Assembly: GCF_000427645.1 (NCBI RefSeq)
Contig: NZ_KE386571.1
Coordinates: 2,808,670-2,872,669 of the forward strand
Origin: Sphingomonas phyllosphaerae FA2
GTDB lineage: Bacteria > Pseudomonadota > Alphaproteobacteria > Sphingomonadales > Sphingomonadaceae
Direction of reading: 5' to 3'
DNA: 64,000 nt
The notes beneath the pieces are model-generated. The model searched no databases. It had not been told where the DNA came from and saw only the letters and a list, made by a program, of their open reading frames with translations. Positions 35,914 to 44,574 of the stretch are shown piece by piece (the first letter of the stretch is position 1; each line of letters starts with the position of its first letter). Position numbers and translations under genes: made by a program.

Positions 35914-36591
35914 GTGAGCGAGGGACGACTGGCCGACCGCGCCTATGCCGCGATCGTGCGGATCATCAACGACGAAGGGCTGACGACCGGCGACCGGCTG
36001 CCGTCCGAGGCGCGGCTGGCCGAGACGTTCGGCATGTCGCGCACGATCGTCCGCGAGGCGCTGGCGCGGCTCGCCTCCGACGGGATCACCGAGGCGCGGC
36101 GCGGCGCTGGAAGCTATGTGAAGCGGCGGCCCTCGGAGCGGTTGGGGACGCATCTGCCGCTCGACGCGCTGGCGGCGACGCTCGGCACCTATGAGGTGCG
36201 GTTCGTGCTGGAGGCGGAGGCGGCACGGCTGGCGGCGCTGCGGCGGTCGCAGGCGCAGCTCGACGCGATCGAGGCGGCGCTGGAGGCCTTGCGCGCGGCG
36301 TTGTTCTCGAACGCGCCGGCGCATGACGAGGATTGGGCGCTGCACCTCGCGATCGTCGCGGCGACCGGCAATGCCGCGTTCGCGCCGGTGTTCGACCATC
36401 TGCGCGACAGCGTGATGCACATCCTGCGCGCGGGGGTCGATATTTCACGGTCGCGGCCGCCGCAGGTGATCGGGGCGATGATGGAGGAGCATGACGCGAT
36501 CGTCGACGCGATCCGCACGCGCGACGCCGATGGCGCGGCGCTGGCGATGCGCTGGCATTTGTCGCAGGGGCGCAAGCGGTTGATGCCGTAA
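35914..36591 (+). CDS. GntR-family transcriptional regulator, FadR/FCD subfamily
   Basis: 225 aa. The winged HTH is GDRLPSEARLAETFGMSRTI, then VREALARLASDGITEARRGA. Residues ~90-215 are the helical FCD effector domain, with metal-binding type residues in EVRFVLEAEAARLAALRRSQ, EDWALHLAIVAATGNAAFAP and MMEEHDAIVDAIRTRDADGA. FCD regulators often sense sugar acids. Gluconokinase, the receptor and the beta-helix gene nearby make carbohydrate control likely, though the effector is unknown. Confidence 0.92.
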   Translation: MSEGRLADRAYAAIVRIINDEGLTTGDRLPSEARLAETFGMSRTIVREALARLASDGITEARRGAGSYVKRRPSERLGTHLPLDALAATLGTYEVRFVLEAEAARLAALRRSQAQLDAIEAALEALRAALFSNAPAHDEDWALHLAIVAATGNAAFAPVFDHLRDSVMHILRAGVDISRSRPPQVIGAMMEEHDAIVDAIRTRDADGAALAMRWHLSQGRKRLMP

Positions 36592-36597
36592 TATGAT

Positions 36598-36755
36598 CGT
36601 CATTGCGAGCGTAGCGAAGCAATCCAGAGCCGGACCAGGACGCCCTGGATTGCTTCGCTACGCTCGCAATGACGGGTGACTTAACCCCCGGCGGCCTGCT
36701 CCCGCACGCTCGCGCCGCAAAGAAGCGGGGTGGCGGGTCGAGCCCGGGACGACCG
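36598..36755. repeat. Family C pair followed by a single degenerate family B arm
   Basis: 36598-36675 is a near-perfect inverted pair (cattgcgagcgtagcgaagc and its inverse). 36720-36755 is one family B-like arm (agaagcggggtggcgggtcg). They separate the converging GntR and gluconokinase genes. Confidence 0.85.
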
Positions 36756-36760
36756 TTGGA

Positions 36761-37297
36761 TTACGCCCGTCCCTTCTCAACCCACGCCTGCACTTCGCGG
36801 CACAGCGCCTCCGGCGCGTGGCCGGCGTCGAGGCGGAGCGCGCGTTCGGCGGCGGCGGGGGGTTCGAGCGTCGCGAGCTGGCTGTCGAGCAGGCTGGGTG
36901 GCATGTAATGGCCGATGCGCGCGCCCATGCGGCGGGCGATCTCGCCGCGATCAGTGTCGAGGAATGCGAAGTGCAGCGGCAGCCCCGCCGCCGCCTCCAG
37001 CCGCGCGCGATAGGCATGGCGCAGCGCGGAGCAGGCCGCCACCGCCACGCCGCCGCTACGCGCCGCCTCGCCCAAGGCCGCGCCGAGCCGGTCGAGCCAC
37101 GGCCAGCGATCCGCGTCGGTCAACGGCGCGCCGGCCTCCATCTTCGCGACGTTCGCCGCCGAATGGTAGGTGTCGCCTTCGAGGAACGGCGCGTGCCAGC
37201 GATCGGCGAGCAAGCGGCCGAGCGTCGACTTGCCCGTCCCGCTGACCCCCATCACCACCACCGCCAGCGGCGTGCCGTTCATTCCGCCTGCCACCAT
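36761..37297 (-). CDS. gntK: Gluconokinase
   Basis: 178 aa from ATG at 37297, preceded by GGGAGGAACG; an ATG five codons later is also possible. Walker A is VVMGVSGTGKSTLGRLLADR. The family motifs FLEGDTYHSAANVAKMEAGA, PLTDADRWPWLDRLG, CSALRHAYRARLE and GHYMPPSLLDSQLATLEPP are all present. It phosphorylates gluconate to 6-phosphogluconate. It is divergent from the TonB receptor across two operator-like palindromes. Confidence 0.95.
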   Translation of the reverse strand: MVAGGMNGTPLAVVVMGVSGTGKSTLGRLLADRWHAPFLEGDTYHSAANVAKMEAGAPLTDADRWPWLDRLGAALGEAARSGGVAVAACSALRHAYRARLEAAAGLPLHFAFLDTDRGEIARRMGARIGHYMPPSLLDSQLATLEPPAAAERALRLDAGHAPEALCREVQAWVEKGRA

Positions 37298-37352
37298 CGT
37301 TCCTCCCGCCGCACGGCCTGCGCTATCGGCCGCGCGGTCGCCTTCTGACCAT

Positions 37353-37390
37353 TACGACCTTTGTCGGCGCGCCGCGCGACTTTGGTCGTA
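37353..37390. promoter_or_regulatory. Two CGAC-N4-GTCG palindromes, 22 bp apart
   Basis: CGACCTTTGTCG at 37355-37366 and CGACTTTGGTCG at 37377-37388, with outer TACGACC (37353-37359) and GGTCGTA (37384-37390). Their centres are two helical turns apart in the divergent gap between gluconokinase and the receptor. Related sites lie at 35164 and 63529. Confidence 0.65.
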
Positions 37391-37482
37391 GATGCCCGTG
37401 CCCGCCCCCTCGCGTATGACTTGCATCACACAAACGCGTGCCCGCAACGGCGGAGGCGCGCCGCCATTTAGGGGATGGAAAC

Positions 37483-40400
37483 ATGGTCGAGGCACGTCGG
37501 CGTTCGCTGAAATATGATACCGCTACCAGCGTTGCGGCGCTGGCATTGATGCTGCTGGCGAGCCCGGCGGTCGCGCAGCAACAGGCGGGGGAGCTTCCCG
37601 ATTCGACGCGCAGCGCGGCGCCAGCGACCCCCGACCAACTCGTCACGCCGAACGCGCCGGCCGCGCAGGATGCGGCGCCCGCCGCCGCCTCCGACATCGT
37701 CGTCACCGGCACGCGCATCACCGCGAGCGGGTTCAACGCTCCCACTCCCACGACGGTGATCGGCGAGGCGCAGATCCAGGCGAATGCGCAGCCCAACATC
37801 TTCAATACGATCGCGCAATTACCGTCGCTGCAAGGCTCGACCGGGGCGGCGACGGGCACGTTCAGCACGTCGAGCGGGCAGCAGGGGCTCAGCTCCTTCT
37901 CGCTGCGCGGGCTGGGGACGATCCGCACGCTGACGTTGCTCGACGGGCAGCGCGTGGTCGGCGCGAACGTGACCGGCGTGCCCGACATCAGCCAGTTCCC
38001 GCAATTGCTGATCAAGCGCGTCGACGTCGTGACCGGCGGCGCGTCGGCGTCGTACGGCTCGGACGCGGTTGGCGGCGTCATCAACTTCATCACCGACACG
38101 CGCTTCCAAGGCGCGAAGTTCAACGCGCAGACCGGTGTTTCCACCTATGGCGACGGCGGGCAGGCGCTGGTGCAGGCGGCGCTGGGCAAGAGCTTCGCGA
38201 ACGACCGGCTGCACATCGTGCTGAGCGGCGAATATGCCAAGGATCAGGGCGTCGGCCCGGGCAATTTCGGCGAGGATCTGGCGAGCGGGCGCGACTGGTA
38301 TCGCGCGACGACCTTCGTCGACACCAACATCCGCAACAGCAACAACCCGCAGTTCCTCGTCCGCGATCACGGGCAGGCATTCAAATATACGAAGTGGGGG
38401 CTCATCAACAACGGGCCGTTGCAGGGGATCGCGTTCGACGGCGACGGGCGGCCGTTCGCGTTCAACTACGGCTCGAACGGCGTGCCGGCCAAGAACGCCA
38501 ATGGCGATGTGATCGGCTGTTATGTCGGCTTCTGCGTCGGCGGCGACCAGTCGGGGCATGTCGGCTCGGGCACGTCGCTGCAATCGGCGCTGGAGCGGAT
38601 CAACGGCTATACGCGGATCGGCTATGACGTCGCGCCCGACACCGAATTGTACCTGACCGCGAACATCGCGCAGGTGAAGACCAGCAACCAGCCCAATCCG
38701 GGCGCGTCGAAGGACAATGTCACTGTCCAGTGCGCCAATCCGTACCTGCCCGCCTCGATCCAGGCGCAGTGCGCGACCGCGGGGATCACGCAATTCCGCT
38801 ATGGCCTGAGCAACGCGATCCTGCCGAATATCAAGGTCAACACCGATCGCCGGCAATATCGCTTCGTCGGCGGGCTGAAGGGCAAGGCGGAGATCTTCGG
38901 CGACAGCTGGACCTACGATCTCTATTACGAACACGGCATCAACGTCACCGACATCAACGTCGACAATATCAGCCTCAACGGCCGGTACACGCAGGCGGTG
39001 AATGCGGTGCGGCTGAATGGCGAGATCGTCTGCGCCGATGCCGCGGCGCGCGCGAGCGGGTGCCAGCCGATCAACATCTTCGGCAACAACAAGCCCTCCG
39101 CCGCGGCGCTGGCGTATATCGTGCCCGACAACGGGCCGTTCCAGCATACGCGCCAGACGCAGGATGCGGCGGCGGCGAGCATCTCGGGCACGCCGATCGA
39201 CCTGTGGGCCGGGCCGCTCGCGATCGCGGCGGGCATCGAGTGGCGGCAGGAGGCGTATCGCGTGCGGGCCGACGCTTACGGCGCGGGCGTGTCGGACCTG
39301 AGCCCGAACAATGCCGACTATCCCGCCGATCCGTCGCTGCTGGCCACCGGCAACAACTGGTATGCAGGCAATTACAAGAACGGCTCGGGCAAATATAACG
39401 TCGTCGAAAGCTTCCTCGAACTCAACCTGCCGCTGATCGACTCGCCCGTGGTCGGGCGCGCCAATCTGAACGGTGCCGGGCGCGCAACGCGTTATTCGAC
39501 GTCGGGCGTCGTCTATGCGTGGAAGGTCGGCGGCACATGGGAGACGCCGATCAGCGGGTTCCGCCTGCGCGCGGTCACCTCGCGCGACGTGCGCGCGCCC
39601 AACCTGTCGGAGCTGTTCGCCGCGCCGACGACCACGACCGTCCCGAACTTCACCGATCCGTTCAACAACACGCAGGTGCTGATCATCCAGAACACGATCG
39701 GCAACACCGCACTGCGCCCCGAAATCGCGCGCAGCACCGAATTGGGCGCGGTGCTCGCACAACCCTCGTGGTTGCCGGGGCTGAGCCTGTCGTTCGATTA
39801 TTACGACATCAAGATCGACGACGTCGTCTCGTCGCTGTCGGCGCAGCAGATCGTCAACCTGTGCCGCGAGGGGAATGCCGACACCTGTAGCGCGTTCAAC
39901 CTGCAGAACACCGCCGGGCCGAACTTCGTCAACGTCCAGGCGTTCAACCTCGCCTCGATCAAGACGCGCGGGTTCGACATCGAGGCGAGCTATCAATGGC
40001 GCCGGCCGCTCGGGCTGCCGGGTAGCCTCACGCTGCGCGGGCTGGGCACGCATGTGATCGACTATATCACCGACTCCGGGCTCAACTCGAACGGCAAGCC
40101 GGTCGCGCCGGTCGATTCGGCGGGGGCGAATTCGGGGGCAACGCCGAGCTGGAAGTGGCTGGCGATTCAGACCTATCAGAACGACAATTTCAGCCTGTTG
40201 CTGCAGGAGCGCTGGTTCAGCGACGGCGTGTACGGCAACCAATATATCGTCTGCGCGCCGGGCAATTGCCCCGAGTCGACCAACGACCACCCGACGATCG
40301 ACTTCAACCGGATGAAGGGCGCGTTCTACTTCGACATCGGCGCGACGGTGAACGTGACGCCGCAGGTCAGCATGTTCGTGAAGGTCGACAATCTGTTCGA

Positions 40401-40509
40401 TCGCGACCCGGAGCCGTCGCCGCAGACCAACACCGGGCTGGACGTCAATCCGGCGCTGTACGACACGTTGGGCCGGTTCTTCCGCGTGGGCGTCCGCGGG
40501 CGGTTCTGA
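37483..40509 (+). CDS. TonB-dependent outer-membrane receptor
   Basis: 1008 aa from ATG at 37483. Signal region ATSVAALALMLLASPAVAQQ. The TonB box is DIVVTGTR, followed by the plug (IANAQPNIFNT region, SFSLRGLGTIRTLTLLDGQR, VDVVTGGASASYGSDAVGGV). The barrel ends in VGVRGRF, the terminal phenylalanine needed for BamA. The type is the carbohydrate-associated class abundant in sphingomonads. The substrate is unproven, but the shared operators with gluconokinase and the beta-helix protein suggest a sugar or oligosaccharide. Confidence 0.95.
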   Translation: MVEARRRSLKYDTATSVAALALMLLASPAVAQQQAGELPDSTRSAAPATPDQLVTPNAPAAQDAAPAAASDIVVTGTRITASGFNAPTPTTVIGEAQIQANAQPNIFNTIAQLPSLQGSTGAATGTFSTSSGQQGLSSFSLRGLGTIRTLTLLDGQRVVGANVTGVPDISQFPQLLIKRVDVVTGGASASYGSDAVGGVINFITDTRFQGAKFNAQTGVSTYGDGGQALVQAALGKSFANDRLHIVLSGEYAKDQGVGPGNFGEDLASGRDWYRATTFVDTNIRNSNNPQFLVRDHGQAFKYTKWGLINNGPLQGIAFDGDGRPFAFNYGSNGVPAKNANGDVIGCYVGFCVGGDQSGHVGSGTSLQSALERINGYTRIGYDVAPDTELYLTANIAQVKTSNQPNPGASKDNVTVQCANPYLPASIQAQCATAGITQFRYGLSNAILPNIKVNTDRRQYRFVGGLKGKAEIFGDSWTYDLYYEHGINVTDINVDNISLNGRYTQAVNAVRLNGEIVCADAAARASGCQPINIFGNNKPSAAALAYIVPDNGPFQHTRQTQDAAAASISGTPIDLWAGPLAIAAGIEWRQEAYRVRADAYGAGVSDLSPNNADYPADPSLLATGNNWYAGNYKNGSGKYNVVESFLELNLPLIDSPVVGRANLNGAGRATRYSTSGVVYAWKVGGTWETPISGFRLRAVTSRDVRAPNLSELFAAPTTTTVPNFTDPFNNTQVLIIQNTIGNTALRPEIARSTELGAVLAQPSWLPGLSLSFDYYDIKIDDVVSSLSAQQIVNLCREGNADTCSAFNLQNTAGPNFVNVQAFNLASIKTRGFDIEASYQWRRPLGLPGSLTLRGLGTHVIDYITDSGLNSNGKPVAPVDSAGANSGATPSWKWLAIQTYQNDNFSLLLQERWFSDGVYGNQYIVCAPGNCPESTNDHPTIDFNRMKGAFYFDIGATVNVTPQVSMFVKVDNLFDRDPEPSPQTNTGLDVNPALYDTLGRFFRVGVRGRF

Positions 40510-40527
40510 TCGGGGGCTTCGCGCGTC

Positions 40528-40596
40528 CGTCATTGCGAGCGCATTTGGCGAAGAACGCAGAAGAAGCGGGATCCCGGATCGAGTCCGGGATGACGG
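40528..40596. repeat. Chimeric repeat: partial family C arm joined to a family B arm
   Basis: cattgcgagcgcatttggcg is the start of a family C arm that is then lost. It runs straight into agaagcgggatcccggatcg and gagtccgggatgacgg, one family B arm. It lies between converging genes. Confidence 0.75.
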
Positions 40597-40597
40597 A

Positions 40598-41098
40598 TTA
40601 CAGGAGCGGCGCCATCCCCGACGGCGCCAGGATTTCGATCCAATAGCCGTCGGGATCGGTGATGAAGGCGATGTCCTTCATCGTGCCGTCCTGCGGGCGC
40701 TTCTTGAACGGCACGCCCAATTGCTCGAACCGCGCGCAGGCCGCCGCGACGTCGGGGACCGAGATGCCGATATGGCCGAAACCGCGCGGATCGTCGTTGC
40801 CGCTGTGGTAGCCGGTGAAGGACACGTCGCTTTCGGTGCCCCAATTGTGCGTCAGCTCCAGCGTCGTCTCCCGCGTGAAGATGAAGCGCGCGCGTTCGGC
40901 CGGATCGTCGGGCACCGACTCACCCTCGCCCAGATAGGCAAGAAAATAGAGCGAGAAGCGCATGTCAGGGAAGTCGAGCTTCTGGAGCAGGGCCATGCCC
41001 AGCACGTCGCGGTAGAAGGCCAGCGACGGCTCGGGATCGCGAATGCGGAGCATCGTCTGGTTGAGCGCGAACCCTTCGGTGCCGGGCGTGCGGGGCAT
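40598..41098 (-). CDS. gloA: Lactoylglutathione lyase (glyoxalase I)
   Basis: 166 aa. Motifs of the eukaryote-like Glo[41 protein letters not shown], the metal glutamate in [32 protein letters not shown] and the C-terminal [12 protein letters not shown]. It converts the methylglyoxal-glutathione hemithioacetal to lactoylglutathione. It lies 13 bp downstream of ohr on the same strand. Confidence 0.94.
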   Translation of the reverse strand: MPRTPGTEGFALNQTMLRIRDPEPSLAFYRDVLGMALLQKLDFPDMRFSLYFLAYLGEGESVPDDPAERARFIFTRETTLELTHNWGTESDVSFTGYHSGNDDPRGFGHIGISVPDVAAACARFEQLGVPFKKRPQDGTMKDIAFITDPDGYWIEILAPSGMAPLL

Positions 41099-41111
41099 GA
41101 TCTTCTCCGGG

Positions 41112-41537
41112 TCAGGCGAGCGTCAGGCCGACATCGACGTTGCCGCGCGTGGCGTTGGAATAGGGGCAGATCTGGTGCGCGGTATCGACCAGCTGCTGCG
41201 CCTGATCCTTGTCCACGCCGGGCAGGTCGACGACGAGGTCGGCGGTGATGCCGAACCCACCCGCCGAACGCGGGCCGATGCCGACGGTTGCGGTGACCTT
41301 GGTTTCGGCGGGTACCTTCACCTTGAGCTGCTGCCCGGCGACCTTGAGCGCGCCGAGGAAGCACGCCGAATAGCCGGCGGCGAACAATTGCTCGGGGTTG
41401 CTCCCCTCGCCGCCCGCGCCGCCCAATTCCTTCGGGGTCGACAGCGCGACCTCGAAGCGGCCGTCCTCGCTGCGCGCGCGGCCGTCGCGGCCGCCAGTGG
41501 CGGAGGCAGTGGTGGCGTATTTGACGTCGACGGACAT
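41112..41537 (-). CDS. ohr: Organic hydroperoxide resistance protein Ohr
   Basis: 141 aa. The two redox cysteines are C59 in [13 protein letters not shown] and C124 in [15 protein letters not shown]. The OsmC/Ohr fold is complete. It reduces organic hydroperoxides with lipoylated partners. It is divergently transcribed from ohrR, with a palindromic operator 13 bp upstream of its ATG. Confidence 0.95.
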   Translation of the reverse strand: MSVDVKYATTASATGGRDGRARSEDGRFEVALSTPKELGGAGGEGSNPEQLFAAGYSACFLGALKVAGQQLKVKVPAETKVTATVGIGPRSAGGFGITADLVVDLPGVDKDQAQQLVDTAHQICPYSNATRGNVDVGLTLA

Positions 41538-41549
41538 GGGCGTATTTCC

Positions 41550-41623
41550 TTATCTCGATAATCAGTATCGCGGTATGTATTTGACGCCGAAGCGTATGTC
41601 CAGCGAAAAGATTATCGCGATAA
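41550..41623. promoter_or_regulatory. Paired OhrR operators in the ohr/ohrR gap
   Basis: TTATCTCGATAA (41550-41561) and TTATCGCGATAA (41612-41623). With flanks, TTTCCTTATCTCGATAATC and GATTATCGCGATAAGGAAA are inverted copies of each other with one mismatch. The first sits right before ohr, the second 24 bp before ohrR, as expected for one repressor controlling both. Confidence 0.75.
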
Positions 41624-41647
41624 GGAAAATGCTGCTACGTATCTGAC

Positions 41648-42088
41648 ATGGCTGACGCACGTCCTCTCGATGAGCAGCTCTGCTTCTCGCTCTATTCCGC
41701 GAGCATGGCGGTCGGGCGCGCGTACAAGCCGCTGCTCGACACGATCGGAATCACCTATCCGCAATATCTCGTGCTCCATGCCTTGTGGGAGCAGGATGCA
41801 CGAACGGTCGGCGCGATCGCCGAGCGATTGGCGCTCGAATCGAGCACGGTGACGCCGTTGGTCAAACGGCTGGAGGCGGCCGGGCATGTCGCCCGTCAGC
41901 GCAACCCGGACGACGAGCGACAGGTGCGCGTGATGCTGACCGACAGCGGGCGCGCGTTGCGCGAGCGCTGTGGATGTCTTGCCGAGGAACTGGTCGCGCG
42001 CAGCGGAATGTCGCTCGATCAGCTCGCGGCGCTCAACCAGCAGGTCGCCGCGCTGCGGCGCGCGCTGACCGGCGGCGCGCAAAGCTGA
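41648..42088 (+). CDS. ohrR: MarR-family organic peroxide sensor OhrR
   Basis: 146 aa. The N-terminal reactive cysteine C12 is in LDEQLCFSLYSASMAVGRAY, the OhrR signature. The winged helix is VGAIAERLALESSTVTPLVK with RNPDDERQVRVMLTDSG. Two more cysteines (C108, C110 in RERCGCLAEE) make the two-cysteine OhrR mechanism possible. It should leave the operators when oxidised and thereby induce ohr. Confidence 0.94.
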   Translation: MADARPLDEQLCFSLYSASMAVGRAYKPLLDTIGITYPQYLVLHALWEQDARTVGAIAERLALESSTVTPLVKRLEAAGHVARQRNPDDERQVRVMLTDSGRALRERCGCLAEELVARSGMSLDQLAALNQQVAALRRALTGGAQS

Positions 42089-42218
42089 ACGAACCCGTCG
42101 CGATCGCGACAAAGTGACACACTTTCGTGCATGTGTCGGGACGTGGCTGCGACAGCCCGCTCCTACTTTCACTCTCGTTGCGCCGCGGATCGCGGTGCCT
42201 GTGTAAAGGAGCGTCACA

Positions 42219-42536
42219 ATGAACCGTTTTCACATGCTGATCGCAGGGCTCAGCCTCGTCGGCGTCACCGCGCCGCTCGCCGCCAGCGCCGCACCGTGGC
42301 AGTCGATCAACGCGCGTCAGGCGCAGCTCGATCGCCGCATCGATCAGGGGATCCGCAGCGGCAAGCTCGACCGCCGCGAGGCGAAGCGGCTACGCACCAA
42401 TTCGCGCCAGCTCGCCCAGCTTGAAACGCGCTATCGCCGCAGCGGCGGGCTCTCGAACCGGGAGCGTCAGGACCTCAACCGCCGCTTCGACGCGCTGAGC
42501 GCGCGCGTCCGCTGGGACAAGCACGACCGTCGTTGA
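42219..42536 (+). CDS. Small exported protein of unknown function
   Basis: 105 aa. Signal peptide MNRFHMLIAGLSLVGVTAPL ends at ASAA. The mature part is helical and rich in Arg/Gln (QLDRRIDQGIRSGKLDRREA, LRTNSRQLAQLETRYRRSGG), which suggests a periplasmic coiled protein. I recognise no named family. An AAGGAG sits before the ATG. Confidence 0.75.
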   Translation: MNRFHMLIAGLSLVGVTAPLAASAAPWQSINARQAQLDRRIDQGIRSGKLDRREAKRLRTNSRQLAQLETRYRRSGGLSNRERQDLNRRFDALSARVRWDKHDRR

Positions 42537-42571
42537 AGCAAATCGACAGCCACTGATCACCACTCTTCTTC

Positions 42572-42659
42572 TGTCATCCCGGACTTGATCCGGGATCCCG
42601 CTTCTTTGCGCGACGGTCAGGAAGAAGCGGGGCCCCGGATCAAGTCCGGGGCGACGAAG
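42572..42659. repeat. Paired palindromic repeat, family B
   Basis: Left tcatcccggacttgatccgg then gatcccgcttctt; right the inverse, gaagcggggccccggatcaa then gtccggggcgacg. Nothing else is visible in the gap. Confidence 0.9.
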
Positions 42660-42706
42660 GAGAAAAGCTCACCACGACCACGGGAGCCGTCGATGTCGAT
42701 CCGCCA

Positions 42707-43321
42707 CTATCGCTGAGCGGCCTCCGCGATCAGCGCGTCGTCGATCGCGGCGGCGCGCTGATAGGCCGGGCGCTGCTGGAGCCGATCGAGATAGCGCATG
42801 AACGTCTCGCGCTTCTCCAGCAGCCCGAATTGCGTGAACCAGCCGACCGCGCTGCCGACATAGACATCCGCGGCGGTGAAGCGGTCGCCGGTGATGTAGC
42901 TGTGCGACGACACCGCATATTCGAGCGTGTCGACCGCCTGCGCGAAGCCACCATAGCCGACCATCCCGCGCTTGGCCTCGGGCACCTCTACTCCCAGCAC
43001 CTTGTCGACCATCGCCGCCTCCAGCGGGCCGGCGGTGAAGAACATCCAGCGCAGATAGGGTGCGCGTTCTTCCGCGCGCGGCGCGAGCCCGGCCGCCGGG
43101 AACGCCTCGGCGAGATAGGCGCAGATCGCCGCCGCCTCGCTGACCACCGCGCCGTCGTGAACGATCGTCGGCACCTTGCCGAGCGGGTTGGCGTCGAGCA
43201 GCGCGGCGGGTTTCTGCGTCCAGTCGACCAGCACCGTTTCATAGGGCTCGCCGATTTCCTCAAGCATCCAGCGCGCGATCCGGCCGCGCGACATCGGGTT
43301 GGTGTAGAAGGTCAGCGTCAT
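42707..43321 (-). CDS. Glutathione S-transferase family protein
   Basis: 204 aa from ATG at 43321. The thioredoxin-like N-terminal domain is LTFYTNPMSRGRIARWMLEE with NPLGKVPTIV and the SEAAAICAYL glutathione contact. The helical C-terminal domain ends in RLQQRPAYQRAAAIDDAL. Its start overlaps the preceding dienelactone-hydrolase-like gene by 4 bp, so the two are coupled. The substrate is unknown. Confidence 0.9.
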   Translation of the reverse strand: MTLTFYTNPMSRGRIARWMLEEIGEPYETVLVDWTQKPAALLDANPLGKVPTIVHDGAVVSEAAAICAYLAEAFPAAGLAPRAEERAPYLRWMFFTAGPLEAAMVDKVLGVEVPEAKRGMVGYGGFAQAVDTLEYAVSSHSYITGDRFTAADVYVGSAVGWFTQFGLLEKRETFMRYLDRLQQRPAYQRAAAIDDALIAEAAQR

Positions 43322-44205
43322 GCGCGCGCATCCAGATGGCGGTGGAAGAAGTCGATCGTCCGCCCCCAGGCGAGATCGGCGGCGGCCTTGTCGTAGCGCT
43401 CGGCCGAGGTGTCGTTGTTGAAGGCGTGGTCGACGCCCGGATAGTCGAATGCCTCGACCGGCTTGCCCGCGGCCTTCAGCGCGGCGACCCACGGGACCCC
43501 GGTCTGCGCGACGCGCGCGTCCTTGCCAGCATAATGGAGCATCAGCGGGACGTTGAGCTTCGGCGCTTCGGCGGCATCGGGGGCCGGGCCGTAGTAGCTG
43601 ACCGCGGCGGCGAGCCCCGGCCCGGCGGCGAGCGCGACGCGGTCGACGAGCGCGCCGCCCCAGCAGAAGCCGACCGTGCCGACCTTGCCGGTGCCGCGCG
43701 AGAGTTTCGCGAGTCGGCCCACCGTTGCCACTGCGCCGGCGAGCACTGCGTTCATGTCCGCCTTGCCGATCAGGTCGCGCGCTTCGTTCTCGTCGGCGGG
43801 GGTGCCGCCTTGGGCCGAGAGGAAGTCGGGGGCGACCGCGAAGAAGCCAGCGAGTGCGACGCGGCGCGCGACATCCTCGATATGCGGTTGCAGCCCGCGA
43901 TTTTCGTGGATCACCATCACCGCGCCGATCGCGCGGCCGGGGTTGCGCGGCGCGGCGAAATAGCCGGTCATCTGCGCGCCGCCGCCGATGCCATAGCTGC
44001 CCTTGCGGGTGACGAGCCGGGGGTCGGTCGGCTCGGTCAGCGCGGCGGCGGCGGGCGAGGCGGCGATGCCGCCGATCAGCGCCTCCGCGGCGGCGACCGA
44101 TCCGACGAGCGCAGTCATCTGACGCAGCAGGGTGCGGCGGTCGCGATGGTCGTGGGTGAAGGCGTCGTACAGGCCGATCGCCCGGTCGCGCAGGCTGGGG
44201 TCCAT
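43318..44205 (-). CDS. Dienelactone hydrolase family protein, probably Tat-exported
   Basis: 295 aa from ATG at 44205 (MDPSLRDRAIGLYDAFTHDH). Residues ~25-60 have a twin-arginine-like motif RRTLLRQMTALVGSV and a hydrophobic stretch to ASPAAAA. The alpha/beta-hydrolase triad is visible: nucleophile C in TVGFCWGGALVDR, D in HYAGKDARV, H in YPGVDHAFNNDTSAERYDK. Members open dienelactones or cleave small esters. It is coupled to the downstream GST. Confidence 0.85.
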   Translation of the reverse strand: MDPSLRDRAIGLYDAFTHDHRDRRTLLRQMTALVGSVAAAEALIGGIAASPAAAALTEPTDPRLVTRKGSYGIGGGAQMTGYFAAPRNPGRAIGAVMVIHENRGLQPHIEDVARRVALAGFFAVAPDFLSAQGGTPADENEARDLIGKADMNAVLAGAVATVGRLAKLSRGTGKVGTVGFCWGGALVDRVALAAGPGLAAAVSYYGPAPDAAEAPKLNVPLMLHYAGKDARVAQTGVPWVAALKAAGKPVEAFDYPGVDHAFNNDTSAERYDKAAADLAWGRTIDFFHRHLDARA

Positions 44206-44322
44206 GACGGTTCCTCTCACGATTCGGTGTGGTTAGCGTGGGAGGGTAGCGGGAAGCGACGGGGGGCGGAAGGTGGCGTGGGGATGGTTGCTTGCGTGTT
44301 GCACGCCCACGCGGGCCAAACT

Positions 44323-44460
44323 CACCGTCGCCCCTGCGGAGGCTGGGGCCTATGGCTGCCGGCGTCTTGATGGTGGTGGCCATTGTAGGCGCAGTCTGTG
44401 TGTCAGACGTTCCGCCACCCGCCACAGACATGGGCCCCTGCCTGCGCAGGGGCGACGGTA
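44323..44460. repeat. Paired palindromic repeat, family A (REPIN-like)
   Basis: Left ccgtcgcccctgcggaggct then ggggcc; right tgggcccctgcctgcgcagg then ggcgacggt. The centre has ctgtgtgtcag, as in the other copies. Confidence 0.85.
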
Positions 44461-44485
44461 ATCGGGGCGGGCCGACCGCCTGACC

Positions 44486-44569
44486 CGTCATCCGGGACGT
44501 GATCCAAGATCCCGATCCTTCGCCGCGACCAGTAGAAAGCGCCGCCCCGGATCAGGTCCGGGATGACGA
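44486..44569. repeat. Degenerate paired repeat, family B
   Basis: cgtcatccgggacgtgatcc on the left and its inverse ccccggatcaggtccgggat on the right, with several changes from the common form. It fills the gap before the clpS stop codon together with the family A pair. Confidence 0.75.
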
Positions 44570-44574
44570 ACGGA

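Noticed and set aside
37819..40533. A 904-codon open frame antisense to the TonB receptor
   Set aside because: Arg-rich, no start context and no recognisable domain; a typical shadow of a GC-rich gene.
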